Below, in pieces: positions 1 to 12,163 of a stretch of 64,000 nucleotides of DNA. This stretch comes from Epiperipatus broadwayi (taxonomy: Eukaryota; Onychophora; Udeonychophora; Euonychophora; Peripatidae). Every line of letters begins with the position of its first letter. Position 1 is the stretch's first letter. Where the stretch lies: positions 8,578,682-8,642,681 of the forward strand of contig JAQFVV010012398.1 of the NCBI GenBank assembly GCA_028023455.1, given 5' to 3'. The notes below the pieces were generated by a model. It searched no databases. It was not told the origin of the DNA and was given only the letters and a program-made list of their open reading frames with translations. Made by a program: the position numbers and the translations under genes.

Positions 1-2650
1 AAATTGAAGAAATAAGCAAGTCAATCAATTCATGTTTATCTTAAAAGTATCTGCAAGAACTTTTTTTTTATGGAGCAAAGACAAGCAGACTGAAAATTCA
101 AACTCAGGACATTTATAAGAAGTGAAAGTAATCGGGTAACTATGAACTTTCCTTAACAGATTTTTTATTATTGCTTATTAAAAGTAAACCTTAATTTATT
201 GGTCAAAGCATTATTTTTTTTTTTGATACAGAAACATTAGGAGTTTGTTTATCGATGGTCATTCTCAATATCACATAACATAACACAAACACAGTTTAAA
301 TCTTTAAACTTAAATTTTCATTATTTTTTTTTTATATTTTTTTTATATTATATATTGTAATATTGAAATTTTTTTTTATTATTGTTCTTCATTTGTTATG
401 ATAATGAGAAACCTATAAATATATGCATTTATAATGTTTTTTTTTATCTTGTTGCATATTAAAATTGATGTAATGTATTTTATTTTCTTTTGCTGAAAGG
501 TTGCAAGAATATTCTTTATATATGTAATTTATGTATTAATCTCTAATATAGGGGTATACATTTTAAACATATATGTTAACATTACCGAATGTGTGCATGT
601 GTAACTGCTTACACAAACACGTCAAAAGAATAGGTTACACATAATGAGTTTAAATATGAGAAATTATAAAGCAAAGCTTACATATGAATGGAAGTGAAAT
701 AAAACACGAGTTACATATGAAATTTATTTTTATGATATAATAAGTTAGGAAAGTCTTAAGTAAGCATTCCATGAAATATATTTTTTTTAATGTCATTTTA
801 AGCCAGCTTATTTTAAAATTATCCAAAATGATGAACTTGTATATAAAATTTTGTGTTAGTTTTGTATTGAATTAATGTAATAATAACGCCATTTATCTAA
901 TTAGTAAATTTGATTTTAAAGAAAGAGAGTAATAGTATTAATAAAATATAATTATATATCTTAATTGGTTTCCGAATTCTTATTAAAGTATTGTTGTATT
1001 TTTCTTGTCTTAATTCTATCATTTTAATTCATCATCATCGCTCGCAGATATTAAGAATCATCATTCGTAAATATTGAGCAAGCATTCGCAAATATTAAGC
1101 GCTCACAAAATGTTAGGTAAACTAGAATGTTGATTTACATTTAGCTATTTAAGGGTTAAGCTTGATAATAAACAAATTTTAATAATTATAGTTCAACAAT
1201 AGAAAGCTAAAATTATGTTGTGTCCATGAGTTTTGATCATCCTCATCAAAGATGGATATATTATTGATTAAAACACTGTTTCAAATAATACTATACATAA
1301 GTTATGATCGCCATCATTGATTAAATAAATTATAATCATTAAATCTAATGTTTAACATAATTAATATATTTAGTAAATAAGGATTTGTAGAAAGTTGAAT
1401 ATCATGCATAGAGATTCGTGATGATCAATCATCATCACTAGTATTATTAAATCCCAGTTTTAACTATAAAAATATTATAGTAAATAACCATAAACTTCTA
1501 AATGCTAGTGAATGTAATATTTAAATTCCATTTTGACAAGGGAGGATTTTAAAAAGTGTTTATGAGTTTATAAAGATAAATTTATTGTTGTGAGTTCAGT
1601 ATAAAGCTATGGCTGGTATCATCACTATTACTATCATCATCATCACTATTATTATCATTATTATTATGATCATCATTATTACCTTTATATTGTGATAAAT
1701 AATCTAGCTAAATGGCCATCAATATCAATAATGGTCTTCACGATGCTTGTTTAGAAGCCATTAATAAGATTATACTTATCTGTTCATCAATATACGTAAA
1801 TGAGCTAGCAATGTCTATAAGAGTCTTGATGTATATAAATTTTTGGTGATATGGGGATCTTATGATTTTATTGACATGAGTAAAATATAAGAGTGTCATT
1901 TTTTTTCATTAGTCATCCAAGTCATATGTGATAAAAATGTACCGAATGAGTTTGAACTCAGTACACTCTAAACAGATATTTATCTAGATTTAAAACAATC
2001 TAGTGGCGTTCGTGGGAAAACACATATACTTAGCTAAACTGAATAAAAAGTGATCCCATCCCTTTTCCAACTTATTAACTTTGTGTAATATGTTTTATAA
2101 GTTGTCATGAATAGCACCAGTGTGTGCGTATGACCACGAATGGTCTTAATATGGTTGGAAAAAAGAATAGAAAGGATTCTTTGTTAAAAGAACCTAGTAT
2201 TGGAGATAAGCATAATGCACTCCAGGAATCTTGCAGTGGGTAATTTTATTCAGATGCTATATTTAATATTATTTTATTTGATGACAATGGTCAGTATGTT
2301 TTAATTGTTCAAATGACTTCCCCAATATCTAAATATTCTAAATCTTTAATGATAATAGTTTTAATTTTCATTGTTGTTATTTTATATGGAGAAATGAGAT
2401 AATTTATTTATTTCATTATTAGCGTAATAGAATTAATGTTTAGGATAGTTGCAATCGGGCTATAATGTTATATTTAGTTATTGAATTATAGCAACTATCA
2501 TTTTATCACTCATCAATATATAGATTGTAATCAGTTATAAAGTAACAGCCTTTTATCAACCTTTTTGTCAGTTCATCTTTATTTATTCATACTGTTACAA
2601 ATGACAGATTATAAATAGGCATATATTATAGTAATTAATAATTGCTATCT
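1..2650. other. AT-rich intergenic DNA, no gene seen
   Basis: No open frame of useful length and no recognisable protein motif on either strand. It contains poly-T runs and a short ATC/ATT triplet microsatellite around 1618-1685. The sequence looks like old, decayed intergenic DNA. Confidence 0.6.
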
Positions 2651-2680
2651 AATTTTAATTCCATTACAATATATATATAT

Positions 2681-2814
2681 AAAAATTAAGAGCGTGCTAA
2701 TAGCTCTAAACAAGCTTTTTTATTTATTTATGATAAATGCTACTACAAGAGAAGACATTCAAATCATTTTTATCTTGGATTGTCCCCAGAGCTATTAGCA
2801 CGCTCTTAATTTTT
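2681..2814. repeat. Palindromic repeat with 27-nt perfect arms
   Basis: Positions 2681-2707 are the exact reverse complement of 2788-2814 (key part GCGTGCTAATAGCTCT). The arm and adjoining text (GCTAATAGCTCT, AAGCTT, GATAAATGCTAC, AGAGAAG) match the outer arm of the hammerhead palindrome at 32463-32693. I read it as a shortened member of that family that has lost the ribozyme core. Confidence 0.75.
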
Positions 2815-2962
2815 ACATATTTGTAAGTGCAAGCTATATATAAGTCATGTGACATCTGACTTGTTATTATTACTATTATATATATATATATAAAATCAAA
2901 ACTACCCCAAATCCAAAATTAAACCAGACCAGCATAAAAATAATATTAAAACACAACCTAAG

Positions 2963-2991
2963 GTTTCACTGCTACAAGAAGACTTCTCAAG
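2963..2991 (-). ncRNA. Degenerate hammerhead-like motif in PLE copy A tail
   Basis: Minus-strand order is CTTGAGA (2991-2985), a stem-loop closed by TCTTC/GCAG-type pairing, then GTGAAACC (GAAAC at 2967-2963) and a CCTTAGG stem-III-like segment. The canonical core is CUGANGA; this family has CUUGAGA in all three copies, so it is hammerhead-like but probably not self-cleaving as written. Confidence 0.45.
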
Positions 2992-3029
2992 TGTAAAGAA
3001 CTACCAAAAACAACACAATATATATAATA

Positions 3030-4740
3030 TTAAAAACTACCAACAAATCCATTCACTTCCCATCCACCCTTAATATTAAAAGAACTCTTAAATAAGTTAA
3101 TTGCTTCAGAATAATACATTTTCAATAATAAAGACTCTTTAATTCTTCTTTTGATTTCATTTCTCTCAAAGAAGACAACCTTAGCTTCATCAAAATCAAT
3201 AGTGTGGCCTGTATCTTTTTCATGGACATACAAAGCAGAACTAAGATATCTATTTTTAATTCTACTTTTATGAACCTTTATTCTTTCATTTAAACTCAAA
3301 CTACCCTGACCTATGTAAACCTTTTTACAATAAACAAGGGATAAAATATACTACACCAGGAATAGTCTTTTTATCAAAAACTTCTTTTGTATTATTTAAT
3401 AAATTATTCAATGTAACACCCCTTTTCCAAGCAATTTTCTTATTTCCAAACAATTTACTATTTCTACACACAATTTTATAAGAAGACAATTTAAATGGCA
3501 AAGAAATAAAATCATATTTTTCTTTAACCTTTACATCCTTACAAAAATTACTATTAAATAAAATACTTTTAACAAATTTATCAGACTATCCAACACTCAA
3601 GTAATCTTTATAAAATTGATATTTCTGAAACAAAGCTACCCCACTAAAATTATTTAATTTAATATTCCTATGACAATAATTCCTTAAAGCAGCTACTTTA
3701 TGAGATACAGACTGATAGCTATCAGGTTTAATTATAGATCTTAATTTTTTACTTTTAACTAAATGACTGCACAATGAACATTTAATTTCTACATTTCTAA
3801 TCACCAAAAGATCTAAAAATTTTAACTTATCAAAATCTAACCCCCCTCCTTCTAACACAAATTTTATAGAAGGATCAAAACAATTAAACTCATTTACAAA
3901 TTCCTTCAATTTATCATTCTCAACTACAAATAAACAATCATCAACATATCTGACAAATAATTTTACATATAAACAATTCTTTTTAATAATAATTTCCTCT
4001 TCCATATAACTAATATAAACTGAACATACTAAAGGAGAAATAATATAACCTATTATCCACCCTTCCTTAATCTTATAAAAATTACCTTTATAAGTAAAAT
4101 GCATAGAATCTTCCAATAACAAAAGCAAATCTTTAATTATCTTAATTTTATTTTTTGATAAAGAAATTTTCTTAATCAATACAGACAAAAGAACATCAAT
4201 ACTGCTTAACCTATTAACAGACTGATACATATTTTCAATATCTAAAATTCCAAATACCCAATTACTTTCCATTTTAAAATTATTAATCTTATCAAAAGCC
4301 TCAAAAGAAGAAGAAACTGTGTACTGACCAAAATCAACAAATTGTTTTAAAAAATTATTCAAGAATCTAGAAATATCCTTTACAACACTACCTGTAAAAT
4401 CAAACCATCTTTATGAGTTTTAATATTCATAAACACCTTAGCTGATGTAAAATCATTAGGATAGCATTTTAAATAATCTACTCTATTAAAATTTTTTAAA
4501 TTAACCATTTTCTTCATAGTATCTATCAATTTTCTTTTAATCAAATTATCTGGATCTTTATCTAACAACATATATTTACCATTATTTAATTCTCTATCCA
4601 TTTTCTTTTTGAATTCATCTCCTTTCATAATAACAAACCTATCAGCTTTGTCTTCATGAGATATGATTACATCATTAGCAATTAACCTATTTTTAAGATG
4701 TTTAATTTCAGCAGGATTAATAACAAATTTTTCTTTCCTT
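3030..4740 (-). pseudogene. PLE polyprotein remnant: reverse transcriptase plus GIY-YIG endonuclease (copy A)
   Basis: In life the protein would copy element RNA into DNA primed at a nick made by its own endonuclease. Visible RT features are an FMNIKTHKDG block, an LDIEN-type Asp motif (here ILDIENM), a GYIISPLVCS block and the catalytic RYVDDCLFV motif near 3940, all in the 3586-4362 frame. After frameshifts the C-terminal endonuclease (3030-3299) keeps SLNERIKVHKS and KDTGHTIDFDEAKVVFFERN. Upstream residues 4380-4628 (KGDEFKKKMDRELNN...) are the pre-RT region. RT followed by GIY-YIG is diagnostic of Penelope-like elements rather than LINEs. There is no initiator at the 5' end because the copy is truncated. 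Confidence 0.85.
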
Positions 4741-4763
4741 TTTAAACTCTTATTAAAAGAAAA

Positions 4764-6267
4764 TTGATAGATACTATGAAGAAAATGGTTAATTTAAAAA
4801 TTTTTAATAGAGTAGATTATTTAAAATGCTATCCTAATGATTTTACATCAGCTAAGGTGTTTGTGAATATTAAAACTCATAAAGATGGTTTTCCTTTAAG
4901 ATTTATTTTTGATTTTACAGGTAGTGTTGTAGAGGGTATTTCTAAATTCTTGAATAATTTTTTAAAACAATTTGTTGATTTTGGTCAGTACACAGTTTCT
5001 TCTTCTTTTGAGGCTTTTGATAAGATTAATAATTTTAAAATGGAAAGTAATTGGGTATTTGGAAGTTTAGATATTGAAAATACGTATCAGTCTGTTAATA
5101 GGTTAAGCAGTATTGATGTTCTTTTGTCTGTATTGATTAAGAAAAGTTCTTTATCAAAAAATAAAATTAAAGTAATTAAAGATTTGCTTTTGTTATTGGA
5201 ATATTCTATGTATTTTACTTATAAAGGTATTTTTTATAAGATTAAGGAAGGGTGGATAATAGGTTATATTATTTCTCCTTTAGTATGTTCAGTGAAGAGG
5301 AAATTATTATTAAAAAGAATTGTTTATATGTAAAATTATTTGTCAGATATGTTGATGATTGTTTATTTGTAGTTGAGAATGATAAATTGAAGAAATTTGT
5401 AAATGAGTTTAGTTGTTTTGATCCTTCTATAAAATTTGTGTTAGAAGAAGGGGGATTAGATTTTGGTAAGTTAAAATTTTTAGATCTTTTGGTGATTAGA
5501 AATGTAGAAACTAATTGTTTATTGTGCAGTCATTTAGTTAAAAGTAAAGAATTAAGATCTATAATTAAATCTGATAGCTATCAGTCTGTATCTCATAAAG
5601 TAGCTGCTTTAAGGAATTATTGCATAGGAATATTAAATTAGATAATTTTAGTGGGGTAGCTTTGTTTCAGAAATATCAATTTTATAAAGATTACTTGAGT
5701 GTTGGATACTCTGATAAATTTGTTAAAAGTATTTTATTTAATAGTAATATTTGTAAGGATGTAAAGGTTAAAGAAAAATATGATTTTATTTCTTTGCCAT
5801 TTAAATTGTCTTCTTATAAAATTGTGTGTAGAAATAGTAAATTGTTTGGAAATAAGAAAATTGCTTGGAAAAGGGGTGTTACATTGAATAATTTATTAAA
5901 TAATACAAAAGAAGTTTTTGATAGAAAGACTATTCCTGGTGTAGTATATTTTATCCCCTGTTTATTTTGTAAGAAGGTTTACATAGGTCAGAGTAGTTTG
6001 AGTTTAAATGAAAGAATAAAGGTTCATAAAAGTAGAGTTAAAAATAGATATCTTAGTTCTGCTTTGTATGTCCATGAAAAAGATACAGGCCACACTATTG
6101 ATTTTGATGAAGCTAAGGTTGTCTTCTTTGAGAGAAATGAAATCAAAAGAAGAATTAAAGAGTCTTTATTATTGAAAATTTATTATTCGGAAGCAATTAA
6201 CTTATTTAAGAGTTATTTTAATATTAAGGGTGGATGGGAAGTGAATGGATTTGTGGGTAGTTTTTAA
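4764..6267 (+). pseudogene. PLE polyprotein remnant: reverse transcriptase plus GIY-YIG endonuclease (copy B)
   Basis: Three overlapping frames (4764-5333, 5252-5641, 5620-6267) are one broken ORF. The RT segment shows FVNIKTHKDGFPLRF, SLDIEN, GWIIGYIISPLVCS and RYVDDCLFV. Compared with copy A, a ~16-bp deletion near 5293 and a single-base loss near 5623 cause the two frameshifts. The last frame carries GVVYFIPCLFC and KKVYIGQSS (GIY-YIG with a CxxC metal motif), then NERIKVHKS and HEKDTGH, and ends at a stop at 6265-6267. The near-identity to copy A suggests both derive from one insertion or a recent one. Confidence 0.88.
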
Positions 6268-6305
6268 TATTATATATATTATGTAGTTTTTGGTAGTTCT
6301 TTACA

Positions 6306-6345
6306 CTTGAGAAGTCTGCTTGTAGCAGTGAAACCTTAGGTTGTG
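6306..6345 (+). ncRNA. Degenerate hammerhead-like motif in PLE copy B tail
   Basis: CTTGAGA at 6306-6312, a CTGC/GCAG stem with TTGTA loop, GTGAAAC (GAAAC 6330-6334) and a palindromic CCTTAGG that could form stem III. It lies just 39 bases 3' of the GIY-YIG stop, where PLEs are known to carry hammerheads. The CUUGAGA core departs from CUGANGA, so activity is doubtful. Confidence 0.45.
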
Positions 6346-6483
6346 TTTTAATATTATTTTTATGCTGGTCTGGTTTAATTTTGGATTTGGGGTAGTTTTG
6401 ATTTTATATTGACTAGTTTAGCTTTATGCTTGTAATGTTTATATATATATATATGTTTAGGTACTTTAGTACTTTTCTTGCTA

Positions 6484-6656
6484 TGACATATTACCACAAA
6501 GACGTACTACTCTAATCTTCCGATCTTTAAGATAACGTCTCCTAGTGATTTCCTGACAATGTTAATCGATAAAATGTGTTCAGAAATCACATGGAGATGT
6601 ACATTAAAGATCGAAAGATTAGAGTAGTAGGTCTTCGTGGCAATACGTCATACCAA
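6484..6656. repeat. Imperfect inverted repeat (~75-bp arms)
   Basis: The left arm (ATGACATATTACCACAAAGA..., with ACTACTCTAATCTTCCGATC) pairs with the right arm (..GATCGAAAGATTAGAGTAGT...CTTCGTGGCAATACGTCAT) around a short AT-rich centre. No coding potential. Related words recur near 11830-11880 (TCTAATCTTCGATGAAATC), so it belongs to the local repeat complex. Confidence 0.7.
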
Positions 6657-6843
6657 TAAAAAGCAATAAAGCAGCAAGCCATCTGGTAGAAATCGGATGC
6701 CATGTTTGTTGTTTCTACAAAAAAAAATATAATAAAATGTAATAACATCGGTAGTCATAGCAATAATACTAAAAACTAAAGAGACTAACAGGTAAAATAG
6801 CAATAATAATATGAAAGAGGTCAACCGGTAAAAATAGCAATAA

Positions 6844-7280
6844 TAATACTAAATAGGACATCTAAGAGCAAGAATAATATGAAAGAGGACATCTAATAGC
6901 AAGAATAATACAAAAGAGGACATCTAGTAGCAAGAATAATACGAAAGAGGACATCTAGTAGCAAGAATAATATGAAAGAGGACATCTAGTAGCAAGAATA
7001 ATATGAAAGCGGTCATCTAGTAGCAAGAATAATATGAAAGAGGACATCTAATAGCAAGAATAATACAAAAGAGGACATCTAATAGCAAGAATAATACAAA
7101 AGAAGACATCTAATAGCAAGAATAATACGAAAGAGGACATCTAATAGCAAGAATAATACAAAAGAGGACATCTAATAGCAAGAATAATACTAAAAAGGTC
7201 AACCAGTAAAAATAGCAATAATAATACTATAGAGGACATCTAAATCAAGAATAATACAAAAGAGGACATCTAGTAAATGA
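6844..7280. repeat. 31-bp minisatellite array
   Basis: About 14 head-to-tail copies of a ~31-bp unit containing GAGGACATCTAATAGCAAGA, with AATAATAC and small substitutions between copies. Units abut without unique spacers, so this is not a CRISPR array. Confidence 0.9.
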
Positions 7281-7299
7281 CATTTAAGAGCAAGAAATA

Positions 7300-7522
7300 T
7301 ATATATGACATTAACTTAAAAAATGATTTAAAGCAAAACTGCAAAAATTAGCACACAAAAAAAATGTCTAAAAGATCAAAAAATGTTAAATAGGTACTGT
7401 CAAATATATATAAGACATTCACTTAAAAATTGATTTAAACCAAAACTGCAAAAATTAGCACACAAAAAAAATAATTTGTCTAAAAGACCAAAAAATGGTA
7501 AATAGGTACTGTTAAAAAATAT
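7300..7522. repeat. ~112-bp satellite repeat, left block
   Basis: Two copies of a unit running from AAGACATTCACTTAAAAATTG through GCAAAACTGCAAAAATTAGC to AAATAGGTACTGTC. The same unit forms four copies at 10414-10865. The two blocks appear to be one array split by the 7529-10413 element. Confidence 0.85.
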
Positions 7523-7528
7523 ATATAT

Positions 7529-10413
7529 TGTAACAGTCATATTTGAACATCCACGCAACAAAATCCAGAGTTTTGGTAAAGTATACCAAGGCTGATCTAG
7601 ATGAGGGTTTGAGACCAAATCTGACCGCACCTCAGCTCCTTCACCAACACTCCCTGACTTACTACCTTATGAATGACATATATGAGGTTACACTCGTAAT
7701 CTCTCAATTTCCGCGCCGGCAATAGCAAAGGGTAAAATGAGAGACTCGGGGATATTTAACTAAATGTTTTATAGCTTAACCCAACACACTCACACAACCT
7801 ATGGCTGATTATCTCGTGCATATAAAATCATTATGGATGGTGGTTTAATATAAATAAAGTGAATAATACTGCAGACGTTAATAGATTTTAAAATTATTTA
7901 ATATTGACAAAACACAAACAATAACAATTAAATATACTGAATATTCCACTCGCAGGTGGGATGGTGATATACGAACTACACGTTCTGTAATCAATTGTAC
8001 TTAACGATCATTATTCTATTATATCGTTTATATGTTAATAATTATTTTACGTCTATACTAATGTCTAAATTATGTCTGTCATTCCTACTCAGTATGTTAA
8101 GGGTTAAATTCTAAGAGAGTGGGAACTTTATACAATGTGTACTTAAATTTATCATTACGCGATGAGCAGACAATGTGTTCTTTATGTAGGTATTCTTAGA
8201 TAAACTAGATCTTAGGTTCAGATCAATGCTGAACAATTAATATACAGCAGATAAACTGGCGTTTTGTAGCATAACTTCTGAGGCTACGGCGCTATGCAAA
8301 TTACATCAGATGCGGCTTGAATGCGCTTTTACTCATGAGATTCAGTAACGTTTACTCGGTTCTCAGATACCGCTCGCCTGCTATACATGAACTTTTAGTT
8401 CGGATGCTCGAACAGCCACGATATAAGATGCTGGATTCTGGTGTTCCAGTTTTTAAAGGAGGAAATGGGAATGACCCTTAAAATCATTATCCCATTCAAG
8501 AGAAGGCTGTCCGAACTAAGGATGATAAAATAGCCCTTAAAACCTAATCTTATCTTAATAATTATATGATAGCAAGGCGGAATGCCCTCAGTGATTCGTA
8601 AAAACTCATTCACAATGCTTTTGGAATCTTAATTATAACAACTAGTAAAGCGCGAAATCTATAGTTTCTTCTGCAAACTACCCTACGCCAGTTAATTAAA
8701 TAAACACTGAAATTGTGCTAAAGAGGACTTTATTAAAATTGATCTAGTTTATTAATTAACTACATATTATATGCAATTACATTAAGGGGTCTAAAGCATA
8801 TCTGGGGCTTAAACTTGGCTAACTACTGAATATGCCTTAAATTATCACTCTCTTTTATTTAACCAAACAAACCTTTTAATAAGCAACATATGTGAATTTA
8901 AGCTATGCATAGCAGTTCAAATAATACCTCAAAGTAGATTTCAGACCAGAGACAATCTATAGATATGTCAAACAGCATAATTACTTTACTTGAGAACAAA
9001 ACGTCTCTTTAAGTTATAATAATTAATGGTCTCTGCTCCAAAGGCAAAGCATAAATCAATAAACGCATTTTAATAAAATATATATATAGATGCAAAAGTA
9101 TAGATGCAAATAGAGAAAATAATAAGGCAAATAAGCTTTTATAAGTTGAATTTAAAAAAAAGATTTAAGAATTTGTGATCAGGCAAGATTTACATTTAAC
9201 TTTTAAAGTATTTTAAAATTATACAGGTTGAGATACATTTATCTAATACAGTTAATTACTTTAGGAGAATACATCTTTTAAACATAGTGTGATTAATTTA
9301 TAAAATTTGAATGGAAGAGTTTGTGCACATTACTTATTATATAGCTAGCTTTAGGAAAGATTTATAGATGGCTATAGCTTTTAGATTTAGTTTGATTGAG
9401 AAGTGGTTACCGGTTATTTATCTGGAGGCTTGCAGCTTGAAAGTATGAAATACATGCATGGACTGATTGATCTGAGCTGGTTCATCATTGGGCTATTCTT
9501 TAAGTAGGGCTGTGGTTTGGATCTCCGGGCTCCATAAAACGGTTCTTGACCATCGGGAAGATGGCCTTTGCTTTTTCTAGCCAATTATTTGCATGGTAGA
9601 AACTGGGCCTGCTGCCTGGATATAAGTTGAAACACGAGTAAAGCAAAAATGGATCACAATTTTCTTTCAACTGCCTTTTTTATACTTTTTTAACCCCCCC
9701 TCATACAGTTCATTCACAATCTTTATTTTTAGACATTAAAATCTAAGAAGTCTTAATTGCATCAGCTTCAGACGAATCGGTTGATTGATTTCAGGTTTAT
9801 TCATTGTTCCTTTTATTTTTCTCAGAATCCAGTTCCAATCTGGATTCCAGTGCAGGTTTAATTGTCCAACTTTTATTTTATTAAGAATCCTAAAATCTGG
9901 ATTTGTACCGGCGGTGTCTCATGAGATTGGTAAAGTTCTTTTTTTAAACATTGGATTGCTTCTCCTTTTCTTTTACTGAAAGAGATTTAAGCTGCTAGCG
10001 TTTTATCCTAGACGTGAGACATCTACATTTGTTTTTAGTTGCCCTACATGATTAAGTAATTGGGTAACTTTAAGGCCAGTTTGAAATACTTTAGAGAATT
10101 CTGTTCTTATCTAATATAATTTTCCCAGCTTGAAACCAATTCAATTATTTAAAATCATAAGATGAATAGTTATAAAATTATAAGGTGTGTACGTTATATA
10201 ATGATAATATCATTCAGATGTGAATATACCCTTTTTTAGCAAATAGAATTATTACAAAATATATACAATTATAGCAGACGTGTGTGCATATACAAATACA
10301 CACATATACGTGTAAATATATATATGTGTACCTTTAGGGTTTGAACTAGGGAAATGAAGGTTACTGATTTCTAGAATAGGTGAAATGTATGACAATGAAA
10401 TCATACTGTTTCA
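7529..10413 (+). mobile_element. Long non-coding element with LTR-like TG...CA ends (copy 1)
   Basis: Begins TGTAACAGT and ends ACTGTTTCA, near-perfect inverted termini of the kind seen on LTRs, and sits inside a satellite array that resumes on both sides. A partly matching copy lies at about 17929-21147 in the same orientation, sharing for example GAATGACAT..GAGGTTACACTCG and GCAATAGCAAAG. No convincing ORF spans it; a 60-codon frame at 7543-7725 is unrecognised. Best guess is a solo LTR of unusual length; a non-autonomous TIR element is the alternative. Flanks are TA repeats, so a target duplication cannot be read. Confidence 0.5.
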
Positions 10414-10865
10414 ATATATAAGACATTCACTTAAAAATTGATTTAAAGCAAAACTGCAAAAATTAGCACACAAAAAAAATAATTTGTCTAAAAGACCAAA
10501 AAATGGTAAATAGGTACTGTCAAATATATATAAGACATTCACTTAAAAATTGATTTAAAGCAAAACTGCAAAAATTAACATACAAAAAAAATAATTTGTC
10601 TAAAAGACCAAAAAATGGTAAATAGGTACTGTCAAATATATATAAGACATTCACTTAAAAATTGATTTAAAGCAAAACTGCAAAAATTAGCACACACAAA
10701 AAAAAATATGTATAAAAGACCAAAAAATGTTAAATAGGTACTGTCAAAAAAATATATATAAGACATTCGCTTAAAAATTGATTTAAAGCAAAAATTAGCA
10801 CAAAAAAAAAAAAGAATTCTCTAAAAGACCAAAAATTGTTAAATAGGTACTGTCAAATATATATG
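10414..10865. repeat. ~112-bp satellite repeat, right block (4 copies)
   Basis: AGACATTC starts recur at 10421, 10533, 10645 and 10761, giving 112-116 bp spacing. The last copy is shortened. The unit has no long ORF and no hammerhead core. Confidence 0.88.
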
Positions 10866-10899
10866 CTTTCGCTTAGCTTGTCGTTCCTCAGCAAAAAAA

Positions 10900-11340
10900 A
10901 ATTAATTACACGTGCCAAAAAAGTACATAAATTAATAGTAATTTACTAAAATTATTATAAATTCAAATTGACTACAAAATAATTGACAAAAAAATTATAA
11001 ATTTTTTTTATAATTTTAAAATTAAAGACAAAAAAAAAACACTTTTTCCGATATAGTGTGAATCTATTATACAGCAGAAATGGCGGATGTAAAAAAAAGC
11101 CATCTCGGTGCCATGTTTGTAGTTACTCGGAAAAAGCAAAATAATTACATGCATAAAAAAAAATACATAAATTAATAGTAATTTATTAAAAATATTATAA
11201 ATTCAAATTGAATACAAAATAATTGCAAAAAAAATTATAAAAAATATATGTAATTTTAAAATTAGAGACAATAAAAAACACTTTTCCTGATATAGTGCGA
11301 ATCTGCCATACCATGAAAATGGCGGACATAAAACGTCCTA
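10900..11340. repeat. Tandem duplication of a ~240-bp unit
   Basis: 10904-11095 and 11143-11335 share the order ATACATAAATTAATAGTAAT, ATTATAAATTCAAATTGA, TAATTTTAAAATTA.AGACA, CACTTTT and ATATAGTG.GAATCT, then AATGGCGGA. A word after the first copy (GCCATGTTTGTAGTT) also occurs at 6698, so this unit once belonged to a wider repeat. Confidence 0.75.
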
Positions 11341-11930
11341 ATTAAATCGTATTACATAAAATTATGAAATTAAAAGTGTAGTCTTTTTTTAATGAAAATA
11401 AGGATAATTTATAATAAAAAAAATGGAAAGAAGATGACCCAAAAGAAGCAAAATAAAAAATAACCGAAAAGGTAGTACATAAAATTATGAAATTTACAAA
11501 TTAAAAAATAACCTGTAATGATGATATATGTCTTAAAAGCTACTATATTTAATTATTAAAAAACAAAATGAAAATTACTTAGAAATAACAATGGTGGAAA
11601 TTACTATAATATCATCCAATCAACAGTTAAAAATTTACTCTATTTAGTAATATGTCCATATTAGATATGAAAATATGATCTAAAAAATCACTGTGCTCAC
11701 GTCGATATCAAAACTGCAAAAGACAGAGAAATGACAAAATTTCCCATAGGTCTCTCGACTTTTTAAATCTCGCAAGACACCTTGTTCAAAAAATCAGTAT
11801 TCCCAAGGATTAATCTTGCTAGTGTCTTTGTTGCCATGACATCGTTTATCTAATCTTCGATGAAATCTTACCGGCAAAAAACATGCTAAGTATAAAACAT
11901 CATAGCTCATAAAATCTGAAACTACCATAT
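11341..11930. other. AT-rich stretch without gene
   Basis: No ORF or family motif. The segment 11815-11890 weakly echoes the arms of the inverted repeat at 6484-6656. Confidence 0.5.
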
Positions 11931-12039
11931 ATATATATATATAAACATTACAAGCATAAAGCTAAACCAGTCAATATATAATTAAAATTATCCAAAATTC
12001 AACCAGACCAGCAAAAATAATATTAAAATACAACCAAAG

Positions 12040-12068
12040 GTTTCACTGCTACAAGCAGATTTCTCAAG
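12040..12068 (-). ncRNA. Degenerate hammerhead-like motif in PLE copy C tail
   Basis: Same order as in copies A and B: CTTGAGA (12068-12062), a CTGC/GCAG stem with TTGTA loop, and GTGAAACC (GAAAC at 12044-12040). The CUUGAGA variant is present here too, so it predates the split of these copies. Confidence 0.45.
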
Positions 12069-12090
12069 TGTAAAGAACTACAAAAACTAC

Positions 12091-12091
<1 letters not shown>

Positions 12092-12156
<65 letters not shown>
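12092..12156. repeat. (TA)n microsatellite
   Basis: Uninterrupted alternating TA inside the 3' tail of PLE copy C, where copies A and B have only a short TA-rich tract. Confidence 0.95.

Positions 12157-12163
<7 letters not shown>

Larger units (their letters stand above)
2893..4745 (-). mobile_element. Penelope-like element, family 1, copy A (5'-truncated)
   Basis: Retroelement copy reading leftward. The order on the minus strand is N-terminal linker, reverse transcriptase, zinc/GIY-YIG endonuclease, then a non-coding tail to about 2893. It is nearly identical to the inverted copy B at 4764-6455, and the two meet head to head at about 4745-4764. It continues slightly further 5' than copy B, up to a LKRKEKFVINPAE segment. 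Frameshifts and stops separate the domains, so it is dead as coding sequence. The 3' tail lacks the last ~45 bp seen in copies B and C. Confidence 0.85.
4764..6455 (+). mobile_element. Penelope-like element, family 1, copy B (5'-truncated)
   Basis: Mirror-image copy of A. It begins abruptly inside the ORF at a KLIDTMKKMV segment, runs through RT and GIY-YIG, and ends with a non-coding tail and a short TA-rich tract at about 6440-6455. The head-to-head arrangement of two 5'-truncated copies fits the partial inverted structures known for PLE insertions. The extra ~45 bp at its end (GACTAGTTTAGC...) is shared with copy C, which helps to place the 3' terminus. Confidence 0.85.

Noticed and set aside
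6844-7280. Regular ~31-bp repeats resembling a CRISPR array
   Set aside because: Units abut with no unique spacers, and the genome is eukaryotic; it is a minisatellite.
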